64,000 nt of DNA, from positions 806,001 through 870,000 of the forward strand of contig NZ_JAUOFB010000001.1 in the NCBI RefSeq assembly GCF_030542105.1, in the 5' to 3' direction. Under the pieces are notes generated by a model, which saw only the letters and a program-made list of their open reading frames with translations, was not told the origin of the DNA and did no database searches. Source of the DNA: Hymenobacter sp. BT730 (lineage in GTDB: Bacteria > Bacteroidota > Bacteroidia > Cytophagales > Hymenobacteraceae). The first letter of the stretch is position 1; every line of letters starts with the position of its first letter. Position numbers and translations under genes: made by a program. Positions 41,306 to 51,075 of the stretch are shown here, piece after piece.

Positions 41306-41733
41306 AGCGTGCTGGTTTCTGCTCCCAAGATATCTGTCTGGTCCTGTACCCGCCGGGTGGCCAGTTCCAGTAAGCGCCGGTTCAGCTCTGGGCGGTGCTG
41401 CCGGTAAAAGGCCATTTCCGTGCTGGTGAACATTGCCAGCACCAGCCCGATTACGGTGTAGCGCAGCTTTGTATTACGCGTCAATAGCTCTGCCACCGTG
41501 TTTTGTTTCTCCACCAAACTTTGGGCTGCTAGTGGGATGTGATGATCCTGAATGAAATCGGCTACGGTTTGCAGTAACAACTCGTTTTGCAGCTTCAGGA
41601 TGGGGCGCAAGGCCAAGTGCAAAAACTCGCCTACTGTTTGTGCAGGGGTAGCAATGGGAATACCGGCTATGCTGGGGCGTAGCGCCAGCAGGGCCGCGTC
41701 GCGGGTAGTGGAATAAGAAAAGTAGGCAGACAT
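41302..41733 (-). CDS. Hypothetical protein translationally coupled to the J-domain gene
   Basis: 143 residues, unrecognised. Mainly helical: a Pro-rich start, an amphipathic region (FLHLALRPILKLQNELLLQTVADFIQDHHIPLAAQSLVEK), one likely membrane segment (LRYTVIGLVLAMFTSTEMAFY) and a charged tail. Its stop overlaps the start of the J-domain gene by four bases (ATGA type), so the two proteins are probably made together and may form a membrane pair. Confidence 0.72.
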   Translation of the reverse strand: MSAYFSYSTTRDAALLALRPSIAGIPIATPAQTVGEFLHLALRPILKLQNELLLQTVADFIQDHHIPLAAQSLVEKQNTVAELLTRNTKLRYTVIGLVLAMFTSTEMAFYRQHRPELNRRLLELATRRVQDQTDILGAETSTL

Positions 41734-41761
41734 TAGAAGTAGCTGGAGTAAAGGCCATAAA

Positions 41762-41809
41762 CATCAGCACCCGCTCCTGCCTGGTATCAGGAAGAAACGG
41801 GTGCTGATG
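41762..41809 (-). terminator. Hairpin just after the M36 protease gene
   Basis: CATCAGCACCCG at 41762-41773 pairs perfectly with CGGGTGCTGATG at 41798-41809, with a smaller inner CCTG/CAGG stem. No T run follows, so termination, mRNA protection or both are possible. Confidence 0.6.
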
Positions 41810-41825
41810 GCAAAGAAACTAAATG

Positions 41826-44411
41826 CTAGTGCTGCACTACTACTTTACGGGTGAGTGCCCCATCAGGGGTAGAGATGCGCACCATATACACCCCGTTGGC
41901 GAGGGTGCCGAGCTGCAACTGGCTACCCCGCTGCGCTTGGGCAGCTGTAAAGGAAGCGCGCTGTACCTCGGTGCCCAGCACCGAGTACACGGCTACCTGT
42001 ACCGGGGCATTGCCCAGGCCAAATGTGCGGAGTGTCAGCTGGTCCTTTGCCGGGTTTGGGTATAGCTCTACGGAAGTAGCGGCCAGCTCCCGGGTAGTGG
42101 CCAGTACGGCCGGCATAGCATACCCCGCCTTATTATCATTGAGGTTGTCGCTGCTGCCTTGCACGGCATTGCTGCCCATGCCCCGGCGGGCAAATACCCG
42201 CCAGATCAGAGCTTGGTTAGCCCCTTTAAAGTCGGCTTTATCGGCCGCCAGTATGGCGTCGCGGCCATCCAGGAAGCCGGGGCTGCACTTCTGCAGCTTC
42301 AGGCCATCCATTACCAGCTGCATGGTTTTGTTGTTGCCGCCGGTGCCATGGTACAGGTCGGTGCTGTAGCCATATTGCTTGATCATTTCCCAGTTTAAAT
42401 CCCAGAGCACGGCTGCCCATACCTCTCCAATCGAGTGCTCCTCATCAAAGGGAGGAGTGCCGATGATGGCATAGGTATAGTCGTTCACGGCCATATCGGT
42501 ACTGTAGAGCTTGTTCCGGATACCTACGCCGCTGGTGGGCTGGCCCATAACATAGGAGCCCACGCTGCGGGGAGTAGCGCCATTATCACCGGATTTGGTA
42601 GTGAGCCAGAGCGCAAAAAAGTCGCTCCAGCCTTCTCCCATCTGCTCCTGGTTATTCAGGCACTCAATGGTAGCGGGGCCGCCCGTGAGGCGGATGGAAA
42701 TGCCGTGGGTATATTCGTGGGCCATCACTACATTATCGAAAGCCCCATCCCGCCCTGCGGGCGTGGTCATGCTAATGGTTACCGACTCACCGGCTTTGAT
42801 CCGTTGCTTCAGGATGTTGCCGTCGCCCAGAGTCATGAAAACACTGGGGATGTTCAGCATATAATTGCCACCCATTCTTATCAGGGTATCGGGCTGGTTA
42901 TTGATAACCAGGGCGGCAATAGCGCCGGCATTTTGCGCGGCCTGTACTTTTACGCCAAATTCGCAGGAGCCCCGGTCAATTACAGCAATATTGCCTTTAA
43001 GGGCGGCCGCATTTTTCAGGGGGGAGGTACAGCCCAACGTGGGCGTGGCGCTGCCGTCGTCTACCAGAACCAGCTTGCCCGTGAGCGGCGCATCGGAGGG
43101 CAGCGGCGGCCCAATGCTGCCTTCTACTACCTGGTAATCTCCGGCAATTGCTGCCGGGCTGGTCACTTTAAAAGAAGTAACGCCCGGCCACAAAAACATG
43201 TGCATGGATGAGCTTTTACCATCAACACCCGGTGAAAAGTAGGCGTTGTAAATGCCTTCCGGATCCTGGGCTACGGCCCGTACGGGGTCGGCACCTTTGC
43301 CTTTGCCGGTGTAGTTCTTGGTCTGGAAGTTGCCGCTGACCTCGTTGAAGCCATACTGGAAGGAAATGTCGTGCATGATGTTGTTCAGGTAGAACAACTG
43401 GGCTAGCGCGGCATTCTTGTTGGTGCCAGTCGATTTCTGGATGTCATAGGGGAAGTCAAAGGTCAGATTGGTGCCGCCCTCAGCAAAATATGAAACCCCT
43501 TCTTCCGGCACGTAGGCTGTGGTGTTGTTGCCACGGGTGGTGGTATACTCGGGGCCGGCCACGCCGTTGTTGTCGTGCCAGCCATAGGGCGAGGCTTGCG
43601 CATCAGCGGGGTTACGGGTGAGCGTGCGTGCCCCAAAGCCCGGGGCTTCTACAGGAATGGCAAATACATTATAAGTAGCATCGGTACCGGAGGGGCGGGC
43701 AGCGGCGCGGCTGGCGGGCAGGGTAAGAATGGCCGCCGGCGTAGCCGAAGGGGGCGCGAACTTCTCGTGCGTATTCCGGTCCAGGCGCTTCAGCACTTTG
43801 CCGGTAGTAGCATCTACCTGCAGGCTCCACTGGTTAGTCGTTTTGGGTGGATGCAAAACCAGGTGCCATACCAGCTTCACGCTGCCATCGGGCTGCACGG
43901 CATAGGCCAGCTGAGTAGGAATGTCTTCCGTAGACAGGGCAGCATCATGCAGGGTCAGGCGGCTGGAGCGGCTTTGCGCCGTAGAGGTTTGTTGCAGGGT
44001 GCTGGGCGTCAGGCGTAGCACCTGCGCTGCTGCTGCTGTGGCTGCCGGAGCCGATAAGGTGGCGGTGGCAGCAGGGGCCTTGCTGGCCAGATCCGTTACA
44101 AATTTCCCGGTTTGGTTCAGCAACTGGCCCTGGCTGTCAAAGTGCAGGCCCATTTCCGTGCCCAGTACTTCCAGTCCCAGGTGCTGCTGGCGTAGGTACA
44201 CGTGCGATACGCCATTATGGGTATCGGTGTAGCTATCCGTCACGGCCGGGGTGGCCACATCGGCTTCTGTCAGGCCCAGCTGCGCACGGTGGCTGGTCAG
44301 ATACTGCTGAGCCTGTTCAGAGGAGAAGGATTGGGCAGCAGCAAACAGGGGCAGTTCCAGCAGAAGAACCACAACCAGCAGCCTGCCCAGAAGGGTAGAG
44401 GGTGTACGCAC
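41826..44411 (-). CDS. Secreted M36 (fungalysin-type) metalloprotease with PA insert and T9SS sorting domain
   Basis: 861 residues from the GTG at 44411, which puts a clean signal peptide (LLGRLLVVVLLLELPLFAAAQ) at the N-terminus; the ATG at 44483 would add 24 residues. Order: propeptide with FTP-like segment (SSEQAQQYLTSHRAQLGLTEAD ... HVYLRQQHLGLEVLG), N-terminal half of the peptidase, a PA domain (residues ~444-541), the zinc site HEYTH at 565-569 and Glu593 in GEGWSDFF, then the C-terminal T9SS domain (VELYPNPAKDQL ... VYSVLGTEV ... LANGVYMVRIST). Exported protease of broad specificity is expected. It shares its upstream region with the divergent protease gene at 44729. Confidence 0.93.
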   Translation of the reverse strand: MRTPSTLLGRLLVVVLLLELPLFAAAQSFSSEQAQQYLTSHRAQLGLTEADVATPAVTDSYTDTHNGVSHVYLRQQHLGLEVLGTEMGLHFDSQGQLLNQTGKFVTDLASKAPAATATLSAPAATAAAAQVLRLTPSTLQQTSTAQSRSSRLTLHDAALSTEDIPTQLAYAVQPDGSVKLVWHLVLHPPKTTNQWSLQVDATTGKVLKRLDRNTHEKFAPPSATPAAILTLPASRAAARPSGTDATYNVFAIPVEAPGFGARTLTRNPADAQASPYGWHDNNGVAGPEYTTTRGNNTTAYVPEEGVSYFAEGGTNLTFDFPYDIQKSTGTNKNAALAQLFYLNNIMHDISFQYGFNEVSGNFQTKNYTGKGKGADPVRAVAQDPEGIYNAYFSPGVDGKSSSMHMFLWPGVTSFKVTSPAAIAGDYQVVEGSIGPPLPSDAPLTGKLVLVDDGSATPTLGCTSPLKNAAALKGNIAVIDRGSCEFGVKVQAAQNAGAIAALVINNQPDTLIRMGGNYMLNIPSVFMTLGDGNILKQRIKAGESVTISMTTPAGRDGAFDNVVMAHEYTHGISIRLTGGPATIECLNNQEQMGEGWSDFFALWLTTKSGDNGATPRSVGSYVMGQPTSGVGIRNKLYSTDMAVNDYTYAIIGTPPFDEEHSIGEVWAAVLWDLNWEMIKQYGYSTDLYHGTGGNNKTMQLVMDGLKLQKCSPGFLDGRDAILAADKADFKGANQALIWRVFARRGMGSNAVQGSSDNLNDNKAGYAMPAVLATTRELAATSVELYPNPAKDQLTLRTFGLGNAPVQVAVYSVLGTEVQRASFTAAQAQRGSQLQLGTLANGVYMVRISTPDGALTRKVVVQH

Positions 44412-44728
44412 AGAAAACCGTTTAGAGTAAAAGAGTTGTGAAAGATAACAAACTGGAAGGAAAGCTTTTTGATGAGCAGGCACCGCTGGAATCTTTTTGT
44501 AGCTCCTCAGGGTTCCGGTTTTGTCAGCTTACAGGACAGGAGTTAGTGACCGTAAATCCTGGTTTGCCGGCCCGGGCTAGGTGTGGACTCAGGAAATGGT
44601 GGTATTTTTCCGTTCCGCAACTATTTTGAAGCCTCTTGTGTCCCGAACAGGGAGCCTGTCAGAGCAGTTCCACAGTTGTAGGATTGCACTATATCGGTAG
44701 TAGCTCGTTGCGAAAAATTCTTTCTCCC
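44412..44728. other. Divergent intergenic region between two protease genes
   Basis: 317 bases; must hold the promoters of both secreted protease genes. A TATTTTG run near 44623 is one base short of the -7 consensus. No inverted repeat or ORF of note. Confidence 0.6.
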
Positions 44729-47221
44729 ATGAAAAAACACTTACTTCTGCTGATAGGCCTGTGGGCTTCGTGTCAGACAGTATGGGCGCAGGCACCCAAG
44801 CTGGAACGGGCACCGGGGCGTACTACCATCTGCTTTGCCACCACGCAAAATACCCTCACGCGTATTGCTCCTCCGGAAGCATTTCTGAGAGCCCAGGCGG
44901 GTAAAGCCCGGCCTTCCGGCACTGCGGCCGCCATTACCGTAACCTACCACGACTTTACCCCGGAGGCCCAGAAGGCTTTTCAGTTTGCCGTAGATATCTG
45001 GGAGTCCCAGCTGGATAGTCCGGTGCCGATTCATATTGATGCTACGTGGAAAGAGCTGGCGGCTGGCACGCTGGGCTCGGCTGGCTCTACGGCCTATTAC
45101 CGCAACTTCAGCGGCGCCCCCCGCACAAATGCCTGGTTTCCGGTAGCGCTGGCGGAGAAGATCAACGGAAAAGAGCTGAATGATGCTTCTGAAGCAGATA
45201 TTGCCGCCAGCTTCAACAGCAAGTTTGACTGGTATTATGGGCTGGATGGCAAAACCCCCGCCGACCAGTACGACCTGGTAACGGTAGTGCTGCACGAACT
45301 GGGCCACGGCCTGGGCTTTGTAGATACCATGGATAAGGATGCCCAAAAGAAGGGGAGCTATGGCCTGGGTACCCTGCCCTCGGTCTACGACACCTTTGTG
45401 GAAAATGCCAGCGGCCAGCGCCTCACCAACGAAACCATTTTCACCAATCCTTCTACCCAGCTGGGCACCCAGCTGACCAGCATGGCGCTGTACTTCAACA
45501 GCCCCTTAGCGGTAGCAGCCAACAAGAATGTGCGCCCCCGCCTGTATGCGCCGGCTACGTTCAGTGGTGGTTCCAGCATCTCCCACCTGGATGAGGATAC
45601 CTACATGTCCGGCACCCCCAACTCCCTGATGTCGCCGCAAATTGCCGATGGCGAGTCCAACCATCAGCCGGGCCCCATCATGCTGGCCATGTTCTACGAC
45701 ATGGGCTGGTTTAATACCGCCATTCGCCACACGCCGCTGCCCGATGCCGAAACCCTGCAGAGCTACACGGTAAAAGCTGTTGTTGAATCGGATGGTACGG
45801 TTACTCCTGGTTCTGTGCAGTTGGTGTATGCAGTGGATGGTGGGGCCGACGTCACATTGACCATGCAGCCTACCGGCAAGACAAATGAATATGCCGCCAC
45901 TATTCCTAACCCCGGCCAGCGGGCCAAGGTCAGCTACTATTTGAAGGCTTCCGATAACGAAACCAAACGCACCTACACTACGCCCGGCGCCGGCACTCCC
46001 GGTAAGCCCGCGCAGCCGCGCTATGAGTTTAACATTGGGCCCGATGCTGAAGCCCCGGTTATTGTGCATCAGGCGCCGCCTTTTCTGTTTCTCTCGCAGT
46101 TGCCCTACCAGTTAGAGGCCGACGTGACCGACAATATTGGGGTGGCACGCGTGTATGCGGAAGTCAAAGTAAACGGCCAGGCCCGCCCCGATGTGGAGCT
46201 TACCCGCCAGGCTGATGGGTTATACAAAGGCAACCTGACCACAGCCGGTGGCCCCATCAATGCCGGCGACGTTATTTCCTACCGCATTGTAGCGCAGGAT
46301 GCCTCCACCGCGCATAACCTGGCCTATAGCCCGGCCAGCGGCTACTACACGGTACCGGTTGTGGACTTCAAGCCTGCCCAGGCCACGTATGTCAATGATT
46401 TCAACACTTCGACTTCTGATTTTGTAGGCAACGGCTTTTCCATTGAAAAACCCGCGGGATTCAGCAACGGCGCTATTCATTCTCTGCACCCGTACCCCGA
46501 TGGTACTGGCCCTAATCAGGAAAGTAACTTCATCTATCAATTGCTGGTGCCGATTACGGTGAGCCAGGATGCTAACGCTTCGGTAATCTTTGATGAAATA
46601 GTGCTGGTAGAGCCTGGCGAAGAAGGCAAGCCCTTTGGTACCGTGGAGTTCTACGATTACGTAGTGGTAGAAGGGAGCACCAACGATGGGCAGACCTGGA
46701 TACCCCTGGCCGATGGCTATGATGCCCGGGACGATGCCCGGTGGCTGGCTGAATGGAATAAAGGAACCAGTGGTAATAACTCTACGGGCGTTGGTACGCC
46801 GGCCTTATTCAAGGAGCGCAAACTAAACCTGCGCGATAAATTCTCTGCTGGCGACGTGGTGAAGCTGCGCTTCCGGCTGTTTGCCGATGCCGGCGCCCAT
46901 GGCTGGGGCTGGGCCGTGGATAACCTCTACATTCAGACGCCCCGCCCGGCTCCTACGGCAGATGCCAGTGGCCTGAGCGTATTCCCGAACCCCTCCAGCG
47001 GCCAGTTCACCGTGAGCACCCAATTGGATAAGTCGGTGACCAGTGCCTCCATTGTAGTGTACAACCAGCTGGGGAAAGTTGTCTTCCACAAAACGGCCGC
47101 CGCCTTGCAGGGCTTCTTAAATGAACCGATTAATGTGAGTAGTCTGGCTGCTGGTATCTACTATGTGACGGTAGGGGAGGGCAGCCGCCGCCAGACTCAA
47201 AAACTGATGATTCATCAGTAG
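44729..47221 (+). CDS. Secreted metzincin-type metalloprotease with T9SS sorting domain
   Basis: 830 residues from the ATG at 44729, signal peptide cleaved near VWAQ (residues 18-21). The zinc motif HELGHGLGFVD at 189-199 fits HExxHxxGxxD with Asp199 as third ligand, the metzincin variant seen in snapalysin, and a Met-turn SLMSP is at 299-303. About 100 residues lie between them, an insertion longer than in minimal metzincins. Then come Ig-like modules (~310-480 and a MAM/jelly-roll-like part ~520-740) and a type A T9SS domain at the end (SVFPNPSSGQFTV ... VVYNQLGKVVF ... SSLAAGIYYVTV). Secreted protease at the cell surface or medium. Head-to-head with the M36 gene. Confidence 0.9.
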   Translation: MKKHLLLLIGLWASCQTVWAQAPKLERAPGRTTICFATTQNTLTRIAPPEAFLRAQAGKARPSGTAAAITVTYHDFTPEAQKAFQFAVDIWESQLDSPVPIHIDATWKELAAGTLGSAGSTAYYRNFSGAPRTNAWFPVALAEKINGKELNDASEADIAASFNSKFDWYYGLDGKTPADQYDLVTVVLHELGHGLGFVDTMDKDAQKKGSYGLGTLPSVYDTFVENASGQRLTNETIFTNPSTQLGTQLTSMALYFNSPLAVAANKNVRPRLYAPATFSGGSSISHLDEDTYMSGTPNSLMSPQIADGESNHQPGPIMLAMFYDMGWFNTAIRHTPLPDAETLQSYTVKAVVESDGTVTPGSVQLVYAVDGGADVTLTMQPTGKTNEYAATIPNPGQRAKVSYYLKASDNETKRTYTTPGAGTPGKPAQPRYEFNIGPDAEAPVIVHQAPPFLFLSQLPYQLEADVTDNIGVARVYAEVKVNGQARPDVELTRQADGLYKGNLTTAGGPINAGDVISYRIVAQDASTAHNLAYSPASGYYTVPVVDFKPAQATYVNDFNTSTSDFVGNGFSIEKPAGFSNGAIHSLHPYPDGTGPNQESNFIYQLLVPITVSQDANASVIFDEIVLVEPGEEGKPFGTVEFYDYVVVEGSTNDGQTWIPLADGYDARDDARWLAEWNKGTSGNNSTGVGTPALFKERKLNLRDKFSAGDVVKLRFRLFADAGAHGWGWAVDNLYIQTPRPAPTADASGLSVFPNPSSGQFTVSTQLDKSVTSASIVVYNQLGKVVFHKTAAALQGFLNEPINVSSLAAGIYYVTVGEGSRRQTQKLMIHQ

Positions 47222-47245
47222 CTCTGTGGCGTAGTAAGATCTGTC

Positions 47246-47290
47246 AGAAAGCCAAAGGCCCTTTGCTGAGCAAAGGGCCTTTGGCTTTCT
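47246..47290. terminator. Bidirectional terminator between protease and methyltransferase genes
   Basis: A perfect 22-bp stem (47246-47267 with 47269-47290) with only one base between the arms, so the real loop uses the AGCT ends. T- and A-rich flanks. Serves both convergent genes. Confidence 0.92.
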
Positions 47291-47303
47291 TTCATTCTGC
47301 TCA

Positions 47304-47849
47304 TTAGCGGGGCGGTGCCTGAAAATCCATCTTGGTCAGGAAGTCCCAGAGCACGACCCCGGCAGCTACCGAGACGTTGAGCGAGTGTTTGGTGCCGAAC
47401 TGCGGAATTTCCACGGCAGCATCGCACTGCGCCAGCACCTCATCATCTACTCCAAATACTTCATTGCCCATCACCAGCGCGTAGGGCCGGCCGGGTTCCA
47501 GTTCAAAGGCCGGCAGTAGCAGGCTGCCGGTAGTCTGCTCCACCGCCACTACCACGTAGCCCGCGGCCTGCAGCTGGCGCACTACTTCCAGCGTGGAAGC
47601 AGCATATTCCCATACCACCGACTCCGTGCTGCCCAGCGCCGTTTTGGTGATTTCCCGCTGAGGCGGGCGGCCCGTAATGCCGCAGAGCCACATTTTCTCA
47701 ATGGCAAACGCATCGGCCGTGCGGAAGGCGGCGCCCACATTATGCAGGCTGCGCACGTTATCAAGTACTAAAGTGAGGGGGAATTTTTGCGTATTTTTGA
47801 AGTCTGCCACCGTCAGCCGGTTCAGCTCTTCCATGGAAAGTTTGCGCAT
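47304..47849 (-). CDS. TrmH/SpoU-family RNA 2'-O-methyltransferase
   Basis: 181 residues from the ATG at 47849 (MRKLSMEELNRL). SPOUT knot fold with the three TrmH motifs: NVRSLHNVGAAFRTADAF (motif 1), ALVMGNEVFGVDDEVL (motif 2) and EIPQFGTKHSLNVSVAAGVVLWDFL (motif 3). No N-terminal substrate-binding extension, so it resembles TrmH/TrmL-size enzymes; tRNA is the likely substrate. The gene begins 40 bases from a REP-like element and is divergent from mutS. Confidence 0.94.
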   Translation of the reverse strand: MRKLSMEELNRLTVADFKNTQKFPLTLVLDNVRSLHNVGAAFRTADAFAIEKMWLCGITGRPPQREITKTALGSTESVVWEYAASTLEVVRQLQAAGYVVVAVEQTTGSLLLPAFELEPGRPYALVMGNEVFGVDDEVLAQCDAAVEIPQFGTKHSLNVSVAAGVVLWDFLTKMDFQAPPR

Positions 47850-47889
47850 AGTGCAAAGGTAGGAAGTGCTATCTGCTAACCCTATGACT

Positions 47890-47973
47890 GTCATGCTGAG
47901 CCTGTCGAAGCATCTCTACCGTTTCGTTAGGTTTACCGCACTAGCAAGATGCTTCGGCTGCGCTCAGCATGAC
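47890..47973. repeat. REP-like element with GTCATGCTGAGC arms
   Basis: Arms at 47890-47914 and 47947-47973 pair imperfectly (GTCATGCTGAGC... with ...GCTCAGCATGAC; GAAGCATCT with AGATGCTTC) around a 32-base centre. Such GTCATGCTGAGC palindromes are a frequent intergenic repeat in Hymenobacter and relatives. It lies between trmH and mutS and its right end touches the open frame upstream of mutS. Confidence 0.8.
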
Positions 47974-48061
47974 GGTCTTTATTCATAAATGTCAGCACGT
48001 GAAATTGGCTGTGTCTGACATACGGCTGGCATTTTTTACCTCTTTCTGTAGTTCCGCTTCC

Positions 48062-50836
48062 GTGAAATCCAAAGTAGCTGCTTCCGATAAAAAGCCCATC
48101 CGCACCCACGGCACCCTCGGTCCCGCGCCCGTGATTGATACGCCGCTGATGAAGCAGTACTATCAGCTCAAGCAGCAGCACCCCGGCGCGCTGCTGCTGT
48201 TCCGCGTCGGCGACTTTTATGAGACCTTTGGGGAAGATGCCGTGACGGCGGCGCGCATTCTGGAAATCACCCTGACCAAGCGCGGCGCCGGCACCTCCTC
48301 CGAAACCCCGCTGGCTGGTTTCCCCCACCACTCCCTCGATAACTACCTGCCGCGCCTGGTGCGCGCCGGGCAGCGCGTGGCCATCTGCGACCAGCTGGAA
48401 GACCCCAAGCAGGCTAAAGGGCTGGTGAAGCGCGGCATTACGGAGCTGGTGACACCGGGCGTGTCGTTCAACGACAACGTGCTGGAGCGCAAGAGCAACA
48501 ACTACCTCTGCGCCGTGCATTTCGGCAAGCAGGAGTGCGGCATCAGCTTTCTGGATATCAGCACCGGCGAGTTTCTGGTAGCCCAGGGCGACCATAACTA
48601 CATCGGCAAGCTGCTGCAGAATTTCAGCCCCGCCGAGGTGCTCTTCTGCAAGAAAAGCCGCCACGATTTCGAGCACCACTACGGCCCCGATTTCTGCCAC
48701 TATGCGCTGGATGAATGGGTGTTTGGCTTCGATTACACCCACGATATTCTCACCCGCCACTTCAACACCACGTCCCTCAAGGGCTTTGGTATCGATGGCT
48801 TGCGCGAGGGCATCACGGCTGCCGGCTGCATCCTGCACTACCTCGCCGAAACCAAGCACGACGATGTAGCGCACATCAGCAGCATTGGCCGACTGGAAGA
48901 GGATAAGTACGTGTGGCTGGACCGCTTCACGGTGCGTAATCTGGAGCTGGTCTATCCCCAGCACCCCGGCGGCGTGCCGCTCATTGATATTCTGGACCAG
49001 ACCGTAACGCCCATGGGCGCGCGCCTGCTGCGCAAGTGGGTAGTGCTGCCCCTGAAAGAGCCCGTACAGATTCAGCGCCGCCTCGATACCGTGGATGGCC
49101 TGTTGCAGAACACTGACTTGCTGGGCGAATTGAACCAACAGCTGCGCCAGATAAACGACCTGGAGCGCCTGATTTCCAAAGTAGCTGTGCGCCGCATCAA
49201 CCCGCGTGAGCTGCTGCAGCTGGCCCGCGCCCTGGAAGCTATGGAGCCTATCCGGGCCTTGCTGGCGGGTTCCGGCCTGAAAGCCCTGCAAAAGCTGGCC
49301 GATCAGCTAAACCCCTGCGCCTCGCTGCGGGAAGAAATCAACGCCAAAATTCGCCCCGATGCCCCGGTGCTCACCAACCAGGGTAACGTGATTCTGGACG
49401 GTGTGCACGCCGAGCTGGACGAACTGCGCAGCATTGCGTTTTCGGGCAAGGACTATCTGCTGCAACTGCAGCAGCGCGAGCAGCGCAACACCGGCATTAG
49501 CTCCCTGAAGGTGGCCTATAATAAAGTGTTCGGCTACTATCTGGAAGTGACAAACGCTCACAAGGACAAAGTGCCCACCACCTGGATTCGGAAGCAGACC
49601 CTGGTAAATGCGGAGCGCTACATCACAGAAGAGCTAAAAACCTACGAGGAAAAAATCCTGCACGCCGAGGACCGCCTGTTCGTGATTGAGCAGCAGCTGT
49701 ATAATGAGCTGGTGTTGTCGGCCCTGGAGTTCGTGCCCCAGATTCAGCAGAACGCCCGCGCCATTGGCGTGCTCGACTGCCTGGCTTCCTTTGCCACCAC
49801 CGCCCGCCAGCACCGCTACGTGAAGCCAGTGGTGGATGAGTCAACGGTGCTGGATATCCGCCAGGGCCGCCACCCGGTGATTGAGCGCCAGCTGCCCCCC
49901 GGCGAGGCCTACATTCCCAACGACATCTGCCTGGACCAGGAAGACCAGCAGATTGTGGTCATCACCGGGCCGAACATGGCCGGTAAATCGGCTCTGCTGC
50001 GCCAAACGGCCCTGATTGTGCTACTGGCCCAGATTGGCTCCTTCGTGCCCGCCGAGGCGGCTACCATCGGCGTTATCGATAAAATCTTCACCCGCGTAGG
50101 CGCTTCCGATAACCTCTCCAAGGGCGAAAGCACCTTTATGGTGGAGATGACGGAAACGGCCAGCATCCTCAACAACCTCTCCGACCGCAGCCTGGTGCTG
50201 ATGGACGAAATAGGGCGCGGCACCAGCACCTATGATGGTATCAGCATTGCCTGGGCCATTGTGGAGCACCTGCACAACAACCCGAAAGCGCGAGCCAAAA
50301 CCCTCTTCGCTACCCACTACCACGAGCTTAACCAGCTGGCCGATGACTGCCCGCGGGTGCGCAACTACAACGTGGCCGTAAAGGAGGCTGATGGGCGTAT
50401 CCTGTTCCTGCGCAAGCTGCAGGAGGGCGGCTCGGAGCACTCCTTCGGCATCCACGTGGCCCGCATGGCCGGCATGCCCACTGCCGTGGTGCTGCGTGCC
50501 AATGAAATTATGCACCATCTGGAGCAGGAGCGCACCAGTGCTGGCCTGGAAGATGGCCCCACGGAGTTTGACGACGTGCTGGCCGGGCTGGATGAGCGGC
50601 CGGCCCGTAATGGCAGCGCCCTAAAGAAAGAGGCCGTGCGTGGTCCGGTTGCCCAGCCTGCAGCAGCTGTGGCTACGGCACCACGTCCCAGCCTACAGCT
50701 GAGTATGTTTGAGCCTGCCGATCCGGCGTTGGAGCGCGTACGGGAATTGCTACAGCATCTGGACGTAAATACCCTAACCCCAATTGAAGCTTTGTTGAAA
50801 ATAAATGAGTTGAAGCTGGTGTTAGGTGGAAAATAA
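48062..50836 (+). CDS. mutS: DNA mismatch repair protein MutS
   Basis: 924 residues from the GTG at 48062 ([17 protein letters not shown]); the frame opens in the REP element upstream, and the next ATG ([13 protein letters not shown]) would cut conserved residues. MutS1 domains are all present: mismatch-recognition domain I with [16 protein letters not shown] (the GxFYE motif that stacks on the mismatch), connector, levers and clamp ([12 protein letters not shown] region), and the ATPase: Walker [14 protein letters not shown] near residues 635-647, [14 protein letters not shown], Walker [16 protein letters not shown], and [10 protein letters not shown]. The C-terminal ~90 residues include an FxxxxLxxL-type tail for tetramer contact. 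No mutL neighbour. Confidence 0.97.
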   Translation: MKSKVAASDKKPIRTHGTLGPAPVIDTPLMKQYYQLKQQHPGALLLFRVGDFYETFGEDAVTAARILEITLTKRGAGTSSETPLAGFPHHSLDNYLPRLVRAGQRVAICDQLEDPKQAKGLVKRGITELVTPGVSFNDNVLERKSNNYLCAVHFGKQECGISFLDISTGEFLVAQGDHNYIGKLLQNFSPAEVLFCKKSRHDFEHHYGPDFCHYALDEWVFGFDYTHDILTRHFNTTSLKGFGIDGLREGITAAGCILHYLAETKHDDVAHISSIGRLEEDKYVWLDRFTVRNLELVYPQHPGGVPLIDILDQTVTPMGARLLRKWVVLPLKEPVQIQRRLDTVDGLLQNTDLLGELNQQLRQINDLERLISKVAVRRINPRELLQLARALEAMEPIRALLAGSGLKALQKLADQLNPCASLREEINAKIRPDAPVLTNQGNVILDGVHAELDELRSIAFSGKDYLLQLQQREQRNTGISSLKVAYNKVFGYYLEVTNAHKDKVPTTWIRKQTLVNAERYITEELKTYEEKILHAEDRLFVIEQQLYNELVLSALEFVPQIQQNARAIGVLDCLASFATTARQHRYVKPVVDESTVLDIRQGRHPVIERQLPPGEAYIPNDICLDQEDQQIVVITGPNMAGKSALLRQTALIVLLAQIGSFVPAEAATIGVIDKIFTRVGASDNLSKGESTFMVEMTETASILNNLSDRSLVLMDEIGRGTSTYDGISIAWAIVEHLHNNPKARAKTLFATHYHELNQLADDCPRVRNYNVAVKEADGRILFLRKLQEGGSEHSFGIHVARMAGMPTAVVLRANEIMHHLEQERTSAGLEDGPTEFDDVLAGLDERPARNGSALKKEAVRGPVAQPAAAVATAPRPSLQLSMFEPADPALERVRELLQHLDVNTLTPIEALLKINELKLVLGGK

Positions 50837-50939
50837 TAGCACCGCTAAACGAAGGACAGGTTCCAATAATCAGCTCTCATCACTCCTTTTTAAGGGCAGG
50901 GGCTGATGACTTTCTTTAGGGGTATTTAGAGTTGAGGAG

Positions 50940-50977
50940 AAAAAAAGTGTCTGAAAATGAGCCAGAAGCACTTTTTT
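50940..50977 (+). terminator. Probable terminator of mutS
   Basis: AAAAAAAGTG at 50940-50949 pairs with CACTTTTTT at 50969-50977; 9-bp stem and a T run, 100 bases after the stop. Confidence 0.65.
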
Positions 50978-51011
50978 GTGGCCCTAAATGAGAAATTTTA
51001 GAGCCAAAGGC

Positions 51012-51041
51012 TTGACAAAAGAGAATCTCCTAGTACCTTTG
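51012..51041 (+). promoter_or_regulatory. Promoter of the tRNA-Gly gene
   Basis: TTG at 51012-51014, 19-base spacer, then TACCTTTG at 51034-51041: both elements of the Bacteroidota housekeeping promoter. Transcription should begin a few bases later, about 30 bases before the tRNA. Confidence 0.8.
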
Positions 51042-51075
51042 TCACACCAAACGCCACTTCGGTGGCAAACCTCAA

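Noticed and set aside
47933..49291. 452-codon minus-strand frame inside mutS
   Set aside because: Shadow of mutS: low-complexity Gln/His/Ala-rich translation and no family marks.
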